Below, piece by piece: positions 1 through 8,200 of a stretch of 64,000 nt of DNA. Under the pieces are notes generated by a model. That model was not told the origin of the DNA. It did not search any database and worked only from the letters and a program-made list of their open reading frames with translations. The stretch comes from Leptotrichia wadei. GTDB taxonomy: Bacteria > Fusobacteriota > Fusobacteriia > Fusobacteriales > Leptotrichiaceae. Position numbers and translations under genes: made by a program. The stretch spans positions 1,922,001 through 1,986,000 of the forward strand of contig NZ_AP019829.2 of assembly GCF_007990545.2 (NCBI RefSeq), read 5' to 3'. The stretch's first letter is position 1, and each line of letters opens with the position of its first letter.

Positions 1-1
1 T

Positions 2-361
2 GCATTAATTTTAGCATTAAATCAATCATTGAAAGATTTAATCAAAAATGGAATTGAAAATACAATAAAACAAAAACACGAGTTGAGAAAATATGTGGAA
101 GAAAAAGCAGAAAAACTTGGATTTAAATTATTAGTTAAAAATGAAGAAAATAGAACAAATACATTAATTTCTGTTTACAGAGAAGGAATCGTAATAAAAT
201 CAATTATTGCCGCTCTTGAGGAAAAGGGTTATACTGTTACAGGCGGAAAAGGAAAATATGCTGAAAGCCTTATGAGAATTGGTATTTTGGGACAAATTTC
301 AAAAGAACAAATTGATGACTTCTTTGTTATCTTTGAAGAAGAATTAAAAAAACAATTATAA
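2..361 (+). CDS. Class V aminotransferase, C-terminal part (cut by window edge)
   Basis: The reading frame is open to the left edge, so only the last ~119 residues are present and the true start lies outside. The visible part looks like the small C-terminal domain of PLP-dependent class V aminotransferases (serine-pyruvate / alanine-glyoxylate / phosphoserine type), including the late segment VTGGKGKYAESLMRIG followed by a helical tail ending EELKKQL. The PLP lysine would lie upstream of the window, so substrate cannot be judged. A TTG at position 29 lies inside this frame and is not a real start. A hairpin follows the stop and lgt begins 72 bases downstream on the same strand. Confidence 0.75.
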   Translation, partial: ALILALNQSLKDLIKNGIENTIKQKHELRKYVEEKAEKLGFKLLVKNEENRTNTLISVYREGIVIKSIIAALEEKGYTVTGGKGKYAESLMRIGILGQISKEQIDDFFVIFEEELKKQL

Positions 362-370
362 AACTTAAAA

Positions 371-409
371 AATAGGGGCTTGTTTTTAAAAAAATCAGAA
401 GCCCTTATT
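371..409 (+). terminator. Hairpin between aminotransferase gene and lgt
   Basis: The arms GGGCTT and AAGCCC, extended by weaker pairs on the outside, enclose an A/T-rich loop just after the aminotransferase stop. No clean T-run follows, so this is a weak or partial terminator. Confidence 0.4.
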
Positions 410-433
410 ACATAATATTGAAAAGGAGCGTAA

Positions 434-1333
434 ATGAGACCATATTTATTTAAAATTGGAGGTTTTGAACTTAGAATTTACAGTTTGATGTATATTTTAG
501 CTTTTCTTTTTGGAATGTTTATCGCACTTTCAGATGATGTTGCTGAAAAAAGAGGAGTTAATGATCGAAAAATTATTGAAGATTTTGCATTTACAACGAT
601 AGTATCAGGATTAATTGGAGCAAGGCTATATTATGTTATTTTTAAATTTGCCGATTATATTGGAAATCCTTTATCCATATTTTATATTTGGGAAGGCGGT
701 CTTGCAATTCATGGCGGAATTATCGGAGCATTTATTGGTGCATGTTTTTATGCTAAAAAAAATAAAATGAATTTATGGGTGCTTACAGATATGGCTGTTG
801 GACCTTTATTATTTGGACAATTTTTAGGAAGATTTGGAAACTTGGCAAATGGCGAAGTTCATGGAGTTCCTACATTTACTCCACTTAGCATAATTTTTTC
901 AGGAAAATTCAATGAATGGTGGATAAAATACCAATCAATGAGCACTACTGCACAAGCTCAATTTAAGCAGCTTGTACCTTGGGGATTAGTTTTTCCGCTA
1001 AATACACCAGCTGGATCAGAATTTCCAAATTTGCCGTTACATCCTGCTATGCTTTACGAAGCATTTTTAAATTTAATTGGATTTACAATTCTCTGGTTTT
1101 ATTTTAGAAAAAAAGAATATAATCCTGGAGTTTTATCAATGATTTATTTAATTATGTATGCGATTATAAGAACATTTGTAAGTACATTTAGAGCAGAAGA
1201 TTTATTAATTTTTGGAATAAGACTCCCATATTTAATAAGTATAGTTATGATTATTGTTGCGATTATTGGAATAAAATTCTTTAGCAATCCAGAAAGAAAA
1301 TTTGTGCCTGCTAAAAATGAAGAAAAACAATAA
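434..1333 (+). CDS. lgt: Prolipoprotein diacylglyceryl transferase
   Basis: Lgt transfers diacylglycerol from phosphatidylglycerol to the lipobox cysteine of prolipoproteins, the first step of lipoprotein maturation in the inner membrane. The 299-residue protein is polytopic and carries the family signatures GGLAIHGGIIGA (about residues 93-104) and GRFGNLANGEVHG (about 136-148), which contain the catalytic and lipid-binding residues. Length is normal for the family. AAAGGAG lies a few bases before the ATG. Likely clients in this window are the two lipobox-bearing binding proteins near 58.5-60.2 kb. The fit to the family is clear; the neighbours do not suggest a shared pathway. Confidence 0.95.
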   Translation: MRPYLFKIGGFELRIYSLMYILAFLFGMFIALSDDVAEKRGVNDRKIIEDFAFTTIVSGLIGARLYYVIFKFADYIGNPLSIFYIWEGGLAIHGGIIGAFIGACFYAKKNKMNLWVLTDMAVGPLLFGQFLGRFGNLANGEVHGVPTFTPLSIIFSGKFNEWWIKYQSMSTTAQAQFKQLVPWGLVFPLNTPAGSEFPNLPLHPAMLYEAFLNLIGFTILWFYFRKKEYNPGVLSMIYLIMYAIIRTFVSTFRAEDLLIFGIRLPYLISIVMIIVAIIGIKFFSNPERKFVPAKNEEKQ

Positions 1334-1476
1334 CTTAATACTAAATAGACTAATACTGTTCTTTCTTAAAATAATGGATTTATTATAAATTCTGTTTAAA
1401 AAAAAATTTTAACTCCTTGTCAGAAAATAATAAAATACGTTTTTTATTTTAAAAATAGGAATTATTGTAAATAAAA

Positions 1477-1511
1477 ACTGTCATTTTCATCTTATCAATG
1501 AATTTGACAGT
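1477..1511 (-). terminator. Intrinsic terminator after the OrfA-like gene
   Basis: Arms ACTGTCA and TGACAGT (7 bp) have an inner TTCAT/ATGAA extension. Read on the minus strand the stem is followed by TTTTTATTT, as expected of an intrinsic terminator for the gene ending at 1533. It may also stop plus-strand transcription from lgt. Confidence 0.6.
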
Positions 1512-1532
1512 CATTTCTTTTAATACTCAATA

Positions 1533-2090
1533 CTATTTTTCTGTTTTAGAACGTCTTTTTCCACGATTATCTATCAATGCATCAACTCCGCCATTTTCAT
1601 ATTTTTTTACCCACGAATAAATTTGTTGGTATGAAATTCCAAATTTACGGATAGTTAAATTATAATCATGATTATTATTTTGACAGAATTGAACAGCTTC
1701 AACTTTAGCCTCAATAGTTTTTCTTATATGTTTCTTTAATAATGAGATTTTTCCATTTTCATCAATACTTCTTCTATAATCTCTAATCCAGTAATTTAGT
1801 ACACTTACAGAGGCAATATCATATTTTTTACAAATTTCAAATAATGAACCTTCATTATTTAAATAACTTTTAACAGCTTTTTCTTTAGTTTCGCGAGAGT
1901 AATGTCTATTTTTATTTTCAACTTTTATACTTTCTTCACCTATTTCAAGATACTTTTTCTTCCATGTCATTAATGATGACTTTGCAACATTATATTCCTT
2001 TGATAATCCTTGAATAGTTCCCTTTCCTTCTAATATCTTTTTTACAAGTTCAATTTTTAGTTCGTTAGATACTTTCGATTTTCTTCCCAT
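1533..2090 (-). CDS. IS3/IS150-type OrfA-like helix-turn-helix protein, orphan
   Basis: This 185-residue protein has three successive helix-turn-helix segments (about residues 5-50, 66-112 and 125-175). Each has the pattern of OrfA (InsJ type) of IS150-like IS3 elements, for example the C-terminal segment with ISYQQIYSWVKKYENGG. OrfA is the DNA-binding half of an OrfAB transposase. No DDE-type OrfB lies on either side, so transposition from here is not expected. The gene is intact, with an AAAGGG ribosome site before its ATG and its own terminator. It is either a recent remnant or a domesticated DNA-binding protein; the sequence alone cannot decide. Confidence 0.8.
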   Translation of the reverse strand: MGRKSKVSNELKIELVKKILEGKGTIQGLSKEYNVAKSSLMTWKKKYLEIGEESIKVENKNRHYSRETKEKAVKSYLNNEGSLFEICKKYDIASVSVLNYWIRDYRRSIDENGKISLLKKHIRKTIEAKVEAVQFCQNNNHDYNLTIRKFGISYQQIYSWVKKYENGGVDALIDNRGKRRSKTEK

Positions 2091-2141
2091 TAAATTACCC
2101 TTTCTAAAATAAAATATATTCTTTGTTTTTTATTTTTTTGC

Positions 2142-2819
2142 TTATATTAAATAATACACAGCTAAAAAGTGTGAAATACTACCTAGAATTACAAAAATAT
2201 GCCATATCATGTGATTAAACTTGCAAATTTTCCACGAATAAAAAATTGTGCCAAGCGAATATAAAACTCCACCTAAAATCAAATAAATTAATGAAACTCT
2301 ATTTATATTATTTATTAAATCCTTCCAGGCAAATACAATCATCCAACCCATTACTAAATAAAGCAATGTTGAAAATAATTTAAATTTACCAGTAAAAAAT
2401 ACTTTAAATACAATTCCCAAAATACAAACTACCCATTGAATTGTCAATATAATTTTATTCATTGGAGAATTAACAACTAAATATAAAAATGGAGTATAAG
2501 AAGCTGCTATCAAAATATAAATTGCCGAATGATCAAAAATTTCAAATATTGATTTGGCTGTTCCTGGTTTTAATCCATGATATATAGCTGACATTGTGTA
2601 CAAAACTATTAATCCAAATCCAAATGCCATAAAAGACATTATCGTTCCAGCATCGCGTGTCCAGCTTGCACGTATTGTTAATATTAAAAAAGCTAATATT
2701 GCCAACCCTGCTCCTACAGTATGACTTACAAAATTAGCAATTTCTTCTCCATGTGAAAAATTTTCTGCCCGTTTATGTATTTCATGTAATGTATTATTTT
2801 TTTTATTTTTTTTTTTCAT
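2142..2819 (-). CDS. Hemolysin III / PAQR-family membrane protein
   Basis: The protein is a polytopic member of the hemolysin III (YqfA/TrhA) branch of the PAQR family. Family motifs are visible: an early EEIANFVSHTVGAG with the conserved histidine, MSAIYHG and FDHSAIYILIAASYTPF in the middle, and H..W.HIFVI..SISHF near the C terminus. Seven membrane segments fit the hydropathy. The name is historical; the bacterial family is linked to membrane homeostasis, and hemolysis is not expected. I chose the ATG at 2819 over an upstream start at 2840 because AAGGGGG precedes it by a normal distance. The N terminus is lysine-rich. Confidence 0.85.
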   Translation of the reverse strand: MKKKNKKNNTLHEIHKRAENFSHGEEIANFVSHTVGAGLAILAFLILTIRASWTRDAGTIMSFMAFGFGLIVLYTMSAIYHGLKPGTAKSIFEIFDHSAIYILIAASYTPFLYLVVNSPMNKIILTIQWVVCILGIVFKVFFTGKFKLFSTLLYLVMGWMIVFAWKDLINNINRVSLIYLILGGVLYSLGTIFYSWKICKFNHMIWHIFVILGSISHFLAVYYLI

Positions 2820-3272
2820 ATTTTCCCCCTTCAAATACAAAAATATTTTTATACGATTTTTTAGTTATTTACAAAATATAATCGAATTTTTTTTTGATAT
2901 TATTTTTTTATTAACTAAACTTAGAAATTAAGTAAAATAATTATAATTTTCAAATTCAATTTTTAAGTTATATTACAATAAAATAGCTTAATATAAAAAA
3001 TCTGCATTATAATAATATCATATAAATTTTAATACCATATTTTTTATTATAAATTAATTACTGTTTTTTTTAGTGTATTAAAAATATTTTAATTTAAAAA
3101 TAATGAATTAAAACAGAATCAGTACTCTTTTGAAATACTCATATCTCTTTAGTTTAGAAGTAAAATTAATTTTCATAATTTATTATAACAGATGTTTTAA
3201 TTATATTCAACTAAAAATCTGATTATTATTGAGTTTTTTTTATATAATATATTTATGATCAATAAACTCAAA

Positions 3273-3297
3273 AAAGAGGCTAGTGCCCCTTTTAATA
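3273..3297 (-). terminator. Intrinsic terminator downstream of the Nramp gene
   Basis: On the minus strand AAAAGGGGC, a 4-base loop and GCCTCTTTT form a 9 bp stem with one G-U pair, continuing into a run of six Ts. It lies about 160 bases after the Nramp stop. A weaker hairpin (TTGAGTTT/AAACTCAA, 3229-3271) adjoins it. Confidence 0.65.
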
Positions 3298-3409
3298 CTA
3301 AACCCTATTTAAACAACAGATATAATATAAATCTTTTTAGTAGTTTAAACTTGATATTTATTTTCAAATAATTAAAATAATCTTTCACTTTTTAAATGGG
3401 GAATAGTAT
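3295..3409. repeat. MITE-like element, copy 1 (115 bp, inverted ends)
   Basis: The 19-base ends 3295-3313 and 3391-3409 are inverted repeats of each other at 16 of 19 positions; the right end read outward is ATACTATTCCCCATTTAAA. The interior contains TTTTCAAATAATTAAAATA (3361-3379), which recurs exactly at 56813-56831 inside copy 2. There is no coding capacity. It occupies part of the otherwise gene-free stretch 2841-3456, in which the rest is featureless A/T-rich DNA. Confidence 0.6.
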
Positions 3410-3456
3410 AAGTTTATAAAATATACCAGTATGTACTAAAAATATATTATTTTTAT

Positions 3457-4731
3457 TTATTTTAAAATTCCTAATAAATAAACAAGGAAAAATATTGTAA
3501 ATCCTGCTAAATATACAATTCCTGCAACTGACAAAAACCATAGCCAAACAGGTAATTTACTATTATCCTTAACAAGTGAAAAATTAAGGTAAGAATAAAC
3601 AGGAGCTGAAACAAATGAAAATATCATTGCAAAATTCATCATCGCAGCTACATTTCCAGCAAAGAAAAATACTATAATCATTGCAAAAATCACAGTTACA
3701 ATCATCCATATATTAAAATGTGCAGTTGTTACTTCCTTTTTTCTAAGAATTAAACGTAAACTTTCAGCATTAGCACGTGAATAACCATCCACAACTGTAA
3801 TTGTCGTACCAAAAATACACATAAATGCGATAAATGCAATAAGAAGTCCTGACCAATTTCCAATTACACTTGAATACATTTTTATAAATTGAGCAATATA
3901 AGCTGCACTTGCTCCTTTAATCGCAGTTCCTGTACCATATTGAATCAATGCTCCAAGTGCCAAGAATACAAAGGCTAATACTGTTGTAACAAAATAACCT
4001 ACGTTAAAGTCAAGCATTGCAATTTTACGAGGCACTTTCATTTCTTGCTGCTTTTCAACTGTCCACATTGAATTAATTGCTGAAATTTCAATTGGTGCAG
4101 GCATCCATCCCATTAATGATATGATAAATGGCAATGCCTTTAATTTCCATGGAGATGGAGCTACAAAATCTGGTGCCATTGGATGATGCTTAAATAATGC
4201 TATAATAACAGCAATAATTGTTGCTACTGTCAATGAAATAACAATAAATTTTGATGAACTGTCTAAAAGTTTATAACCTCCAAATATCATCATTGCAAGT
4301 GATCCCACAAGAACAATTGTAGTGAGCATATTAATCATTGAAGCCATTGCTGCAGGAGTAAGACTAGGTAAAATCGTCAGTTTTAAGATGTTTGCCAAAA
4401 TTGCTGCTGTCAAAATACCTACTGCTGCAATGTTAATAATTGCTGAAAATATATTCATAATGAAAAATACCCATAAATAGATCTTTCCTTTTTCTTCATA
4501 ACCTTCAATTAATGAATGCTTACGTTCCAGTGTATATTGAGTTCCAAAACGGAAAAATGGATATTTAAAAATATTTACTAAAATTACAATAACTGCTAAC
4601 TGCCAGCCATATAATGCTCCTGCTTGTGTAGATGCTACAATATGAGAACCCCCAATAGCTGCCGAAGCCATAAGAATACCAGGACCAAAAGCCTTAAATT
4701 TACTATACCAACCTGCTTGAGTCTTTGCCAT
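3457..4731 (-). CDS. Nramp-family divalent-metal transporter, non-canonical metal site
   Basis: This is a 424-residue membrane protein with about 11 segments and the fold signatures of Nramp (Mn/Fe symporters; COG1914): GPGIL at the start of TM1 and a TM6 region with GWMPAPIEIS. In canonical Nramp proteins TM1 carries DPGN, which coordinates the metal, and TM6 carries MPH. Here the aligned residues read GGSH and MPA, so the aspartate, the asparagine and the histidine are all absent. Nramp-related Mg transporters and other divergent branches also alter these positions, so substrate cannot be assumed to be Mn or Fe. It is a single gene with its own downstream terminator. Confidence 0.85.
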   Translation of the reverse strand: MAKTQAGWYSKFKAFGPGILMASAAIGGSHIVASTQAGALYGWQLAVIVILVNIFKYPFFRFGTQYTLERKHSLIEGYEEKGKIYLWVFFIMNIFSAIINIAAVGILTAAILANILKLTILPSLTPAAMASMINMLTTIVLVGSLAMMIFGGYKLLDSSSKFIVISLTVATIIAVIIALFKHHPMAPDFVAPSPWKLKALPFIISLMGWMPAPIEISAINSMWTVEKQQEMKVPRKIAMLDFNVGYFVTTVLAFVFLALGALIQYGTGTAIKGASAAYIAQFIKMYSSVIGNWSGLLIAFIAFMCIFGTTITVVDGYSRANAESLRLILRKKEVTTAHFNIWMIVTVIFAMIIVFFFAGNVAAMMNFAMIFSFVSAPVYSYLNFSLVKDNSKLPVWLWFLSVAGIVYLAGFTIFFLVYLLGILK

Positions 4732-5026
4732 AAAAAATACCTTCCTTTTCTTTTATTTATTTCAAAAATTATAGTAAATTTCCCAAGATTTAAAGGTTAT
4801 AACTAAACTCTAAATTTATATAATTTCTATTGAACAAATTAGTTCTAATTATAGAAGTCATAGACTTACTGTTAATTATGTTAAAATTTTATAAGTTTGA
4901 ATATATTTTGATTACCAAATTTTTGAAATTATATAGTTATTATAGCACTTTGTCTTAAATATTCAAAATTTTTTTGCTTAATTTTAGTATATTTTTAGAT
5001 TCCTTTTAATATTTTTAAAAAAAATT

Positions 5027-5839
5027 TTATCCTAACTTAAATACTTCATCTTCAAAATGCCGTATCATTTCTCCTTTAAAAAATTTTTCCATTTTTTCCA
5101 TCATCAAATCCACAAATAGATATTCACTTTCAAAATGTCCAATGTCAACTAAAATACGTCCTTCCTCTAAAGCATCCAAAGCCTCATGATATCTCAAATC
5201 TCCAGTAAGAAATACATCTATCTTATTCGCCACTTCATACATAAACGAACTTCCGCCACCTGTAACAAGTCCAATTTTTCTAACATAGGAATTTTTATCC
5301 CCAACATATCTCACATAACCTATTCCAAGCGAGTCTTTTATTCTCTCTATTAAATCCCCAAGTTTCATTTTTTCATTTAATATTTTAATTCTAGCAAGTC
5401 CACCACAAACATGTTCCATTTTATTTTTTATTGGATTATAATCTTCAAATTCATGTTCATTAAAAATTATTTTTTCACCATCTAAATTCAATTTATCCAT
5501 TATAAAATCATTCAATCCATTTATTGCAAAATCTGAATTTGTATGAATTGAATAAACCGCTATTTTATTCTCTATTAATTTTAAAATTTTTCTTCCATGC
5601 ACAGTTTCATTCGTAATTTTCTTCAATCCTGAAAAAATAACTGGATGATGTGAGATTATCAAATCTACATTATTATCCAGAGCCTTCTGTACAGCCTTTT
5701 CCGTCACATCCAGACAAAATAAAATCTTGTTTATTTCTCTTGTGTTATCTCCCACAAGAAGCCCTACATTATCCCAGTCTTCTGCTATTTTAGGACTGAA
5801 AATTGTCTGCAGTTCTCCCATTATTTGCCATAATTTCAT
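5027..5839 (-). CDS. Nif3-like dinuclear metal-centre protein (YqfO family)
   Basis: The 270-residue protein matches the compact form of the Nif3/YqfO family (also called GTP cyclohydrolase I type 2-like). Metal-binding signatures are the double histidine in IISHHPVIF (H64, H65), GLVTGGGSSF in the middle, and DIGHFESE near the C terminus. The insert domain of longer Bacillus YqfO proteins is absent. The family forms toroidal hexamers with two metal ions per subunit; its cellular role is not settled. It is the last gene of the minus-strand run following rpoD and the sigma-like gene, an arrangement in which rpoD neighbours nif3 genes that is also seen in Firmicutes. Confidence 0.9.
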   Translation of the reverse strand: MKLWQIMGELQTIFSPKIAEDWDNVGLLVGDNTREINKILFCLDVTEKAVQKALDNNVDLIISHHPVIFSGLKKITNETVHGRKILKLIENKIAVYSIHTNSDFAINGLNDFIMDKLNLDGEKIIFNEHEFEDYNPIKNKMEHVCGGLARIKILNEKMKLGDLIERIKDSLGIGYVRYVGDKNSYVRKIGLVTGGGSSFMYEVANKIDVFLTGDLRYHEALDALEEGRILVDIGHFESEYLFVDLMMEKMEKFFKGEMIRHFEDEVFKLG

Positions 5840-5979
5840 AATTTTTACCCTTTCATAGTTCTTCTATTTTGTAATTTTCCCATCTATTTAATTCTTATAC
5901 TAAATATTCATAAAAATCTTATTTTTTATTTTTACAAAAGATATTTAACTTATCAAATTCTAATTTATGAACAAGACTA

Positions 5980-6930
5980 TTAATTTACCGTATAATTTAC
6001 CTCTTCGCTATTTTCCACAAAATCATTTCTCATCATATCAATGGAAAGTTTATTAAGTGCCTTTTCCTTTAAGATTTTCACATTATGTTTTGCAATGTTT
6101 AACGATTTTGCAATTTCCTTTTCTGTATAAACTTTGTCATCAAGCCCATAAGTCATAACTAAAATTTGTTCATCCAAATAATTTAATTTTTTTGGAATAT
6201 TTTCTAAAATATACATCTGTGTGATTTTATCTGCTTTTTCAAATATCTGTGTATTTTCCATCAATTCTTCAGGCTCAACCTCGTCAAATAACATTTCCAG
6301 CTGTTCAATATATTCTGTTGTAACATTCATTTGTCTACTTATTTCTTCCATTGAAAGTCCCATACTTTTATCCACTTTTACTTTCAAATATAAAATATAT
6401 GATAATTCTGAGGATTTAATATCCTTTAATAATTCCTTTTGATATTCCAAAATATATTTTACAGCAAAATTTTTTATAAAGAATTCAGGTTCTTTTGTAA
6501 TTTTTGTAATTTGACTATAATAACTCAGTCCCGACATAATTCCGAGCGTAGCCTCCTGAACTGTATCTAAAAATGAAAATCCATATTTTGAATAAAGCAG
6601 GCTTTCCCTCACAGCAATTTTTAAATATTTATCAATCAATTCCTCTTTTTCCCTCTCATCATCACTCTTTTTCTCAAATTCTTCGTATTTTTCCTTTATA
6701 TTTTCCAAATATGATTTTATCGTATCTTTTTCCGCAATAAAAACATTTTCATCCTCTAGCACAATAAAATCACTTCCATCAGTTGAATTTCTGACTTCGG
6801 GAATATTTTCCAAATGAACAAATTTTAGAAATTCAAAAAATTCATCATCGCTCATTGTATAATGCTCAATAATTTTTTCAAAACTAAAACTTCCCTTCTT
6901 CCTAATATCTTCAAAAATTTTTTTTAACAT
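5980..6930 (-). CDS. Degenerate RpoD-like sigma-factor paralogue
   Basis: A 316-residue protein lies directly downstream of rpoD. Residues 95-139 align with sigma region 2 of the neighbouring RpoD (LDTVQEATLGIMSGLSYY against [18 protein letters not shown]). Residues 180-225 resemble region 3, and 248-297 resemble region 4 (YLDEQILVMTYGLDD then a helix-turn-helix ending EKALNKL). The promoter -10 recognition helix of RpoD (TYATWWIRQ) has no counterpart, and the -35 recognition helix has lost the RERIR arginines. The N terminus (1-90) resembles a winged region 1.1. A TAGGAG ribosome site precedes the ATG. Core binding may persist while promoter reading has changed; function is unknown. Confidence 0.75.
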   Translation of the reverse strand: MLKKIFEDIRKKGSFSFEKIIEHYTMSDDEFFEFLKFVHLENIPEVRNSTDGSDFIVLEDENVFIAEKDTIKSYLENIKEKYEEFEKKSDDEREKEELIDKYLKIAVRESLLYSKYGFSFLDTVQEATLGIMSGLSYYSQITKITKEPEFFIKNFAVKYILEYQKELLKDIKSSELSYILYLKVKVDKSMGLSMEEISRQMNVTTEYIEQLEMLFDEVEPEELMENTQIFEKADKITQMYILENIPKKLNYLDEQILVMTYGLDDKVYTEKEIAKSLNIAKHNVKILKEKALNKLSIDMMRNDFVENSEEVNYTVN

Positions 6931-7003
6931 TTATTTCTCCTATTTTTTATTTATTTTAGACATAAAACTTTAATAATCATATTTTATACTAAATATATCT
7001 AAA

Positions 7004-7030
7004 AGGAGCTAAATAACAACTTTAGCTCCT
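7004..7030 (-). terminator. Intrinsic terminator overlapping the rpoD stop
   Basis: A perfect 10 bp stem AGGAGCTAAA / TTTAGCTCCT with a 7-base loop is followed on the minus strand by TTTTAG. It includes the rpoD stop codon. It should separate rpoD from the sigma-like gene unless there is read-through. Confidence 0.75.
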
Positions 7031-8200
7031 ATAATCTTCTAGTTTTTTTCTTCTACTCGGATGTCTTAATTTTCTTAATGCTTTTACCTCAATCTGTCTG
7101 ATACGTTCTCTTGTTACATTAAAAATTTTACCTACTTCTTCCAAAGTCTTTTGAGAACCATCATCCAGTCCATATCTATATCTAAGTACCATCTCTTCCC
7201 GCTCATTTAATGTTTTCAGCACATCATTAAGCTGTTCCTTTAAAAGAACTCTCGTTGTTGCATCATAAGGATTTGAAAATTTGTCATCTTCTACAAAATC
7301 TCCCAGTTCACTGTCTTCTTCACTTCCAACTGGTGTTTCCAGCGAGATTGGATCTTGATTCATTTCAAGAATACTTTTTACTTTTTCTACAGGTAATTCA
7401 AGTTTTGTAGCCAGCTCTTCTGCAGTCGGCTCTTTTCCAGTTTCCTGAAGAATTATTCTACTCTCCTTTTTGATTTTATTAATCGTTTCAATCATATGAA
7501 CAGGTATTCTTATTGTTCTTCCTTGATCTGCAATCGCACGTGTTATAGCTTGTCTAATCCACCAAGTTGCATAAGTTGAAAATTTAAACCCTTTCTCATA
7601 TTCAAATTTTTCCACAGCCTTCATAAGACCCATATTCCCTTCTTGAATTAAATCCAACATTTTCAACCCACGATTAGTATGTTTTTTTGCAATACTGACA
7701 ACAAGTCTTAAATTTGACTCAATCAATTTTTGTTTAGCTTCCTCTTCGCCATTTAAAACCCTCTGAGCATAATCAATTTCTTCTTCATAGCTAAGTAGTG
7801 GAATCTGACCAATTTCTCTCAAATACATCTTTATCGGCTCATCCACATCCATACTTTCTGCCATTTTCAATAGATCTGTCTGCAATAACTTATCCACTTC
7901 CGAATCGTCAATTTCATTCTCAACAAACTCATCATGTGAATCTTCAAAATCTGATAATTCCATTTTCTCAATTTCTTCCATGGAATCAGGAATTTTTAAT
8001 AAATCTTCTTTTTCTTTTATAGTATCTACGATTTGAACACCGTCATCAGTCAATTTTTTTATTAGCTGATCAATTTTTTCAGTCGAAAATCCAATAGATA
8101 AAACAGAATTTATTTCTTCGTAACTTACAACTTTTTGCTCTCGTGCCTGTTTTATAAAATTTGCGAGACTATTTTTTAAATTTTGTTTTTTATCAGACAT
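7022..8200 (-). CDS. rpoD: Principal RNA polymerase sigma factor (sigma70)
   Basis: RpoD directs core RNA polymerase to housekeeping promoters. The 392-residue protein has a region 1.1-like N terminus (1-60), an acidic linker, region 1.2 ([17 protein letters not shown], about 119-135), region 2 with the -10 helix [11 protein letters not shown] (about 210-220), region 3, and region 4 with [22 protein letters not shown] (about 360-381). All key motifs are intact and the length is typical of Firmicute-like SigA. Its ATG lies inside the last codons of dnaG (8-base overlap), so the two are translationally coupled. A terminator overlaps its stop. Confidence 0.98.
   Translation of the reverse strand: MSDKKQNLKNSLANFIKQAREQKVVSYEEINSVLSIGFSTEKIDQLIKKLTDDGVQIVDTIKEKEDLLKIPDSMEEIEKMELSDFEDSHDEFVENEIDDSEVDKLLQTDLLKMAESMDVDEPIKMYLREIGQIPLLSYEEEIDYAQRVLNGEEEAKQKLIESNLRLVVSIAKKHTNRGLKMLDLIQEGNMGLMKAVEKFEYEKGFKFSTYATWWIRQAITRAIADQGRTIRIPVHMIETINKIKKESRIILQETGKEPTAEELATKLELPVEKVKSILEMNQDPISLETPVGSEEDSELGDFVEDDKFSNPYDATTRVLLKEQLNDVLKTLNEREEMVLRYRYGLDDGSQKTLEEVGKIFNVTRERIRQIEVKALRKLRHPSRRKKLEDYRS

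Noticed and set aside
4624-4806. 60-residue plus-strand ORF at the start of the Nramp gene
   Set aside because: Overlaps the antisense of a clear membrane-protein start and lacks a ribosome site.
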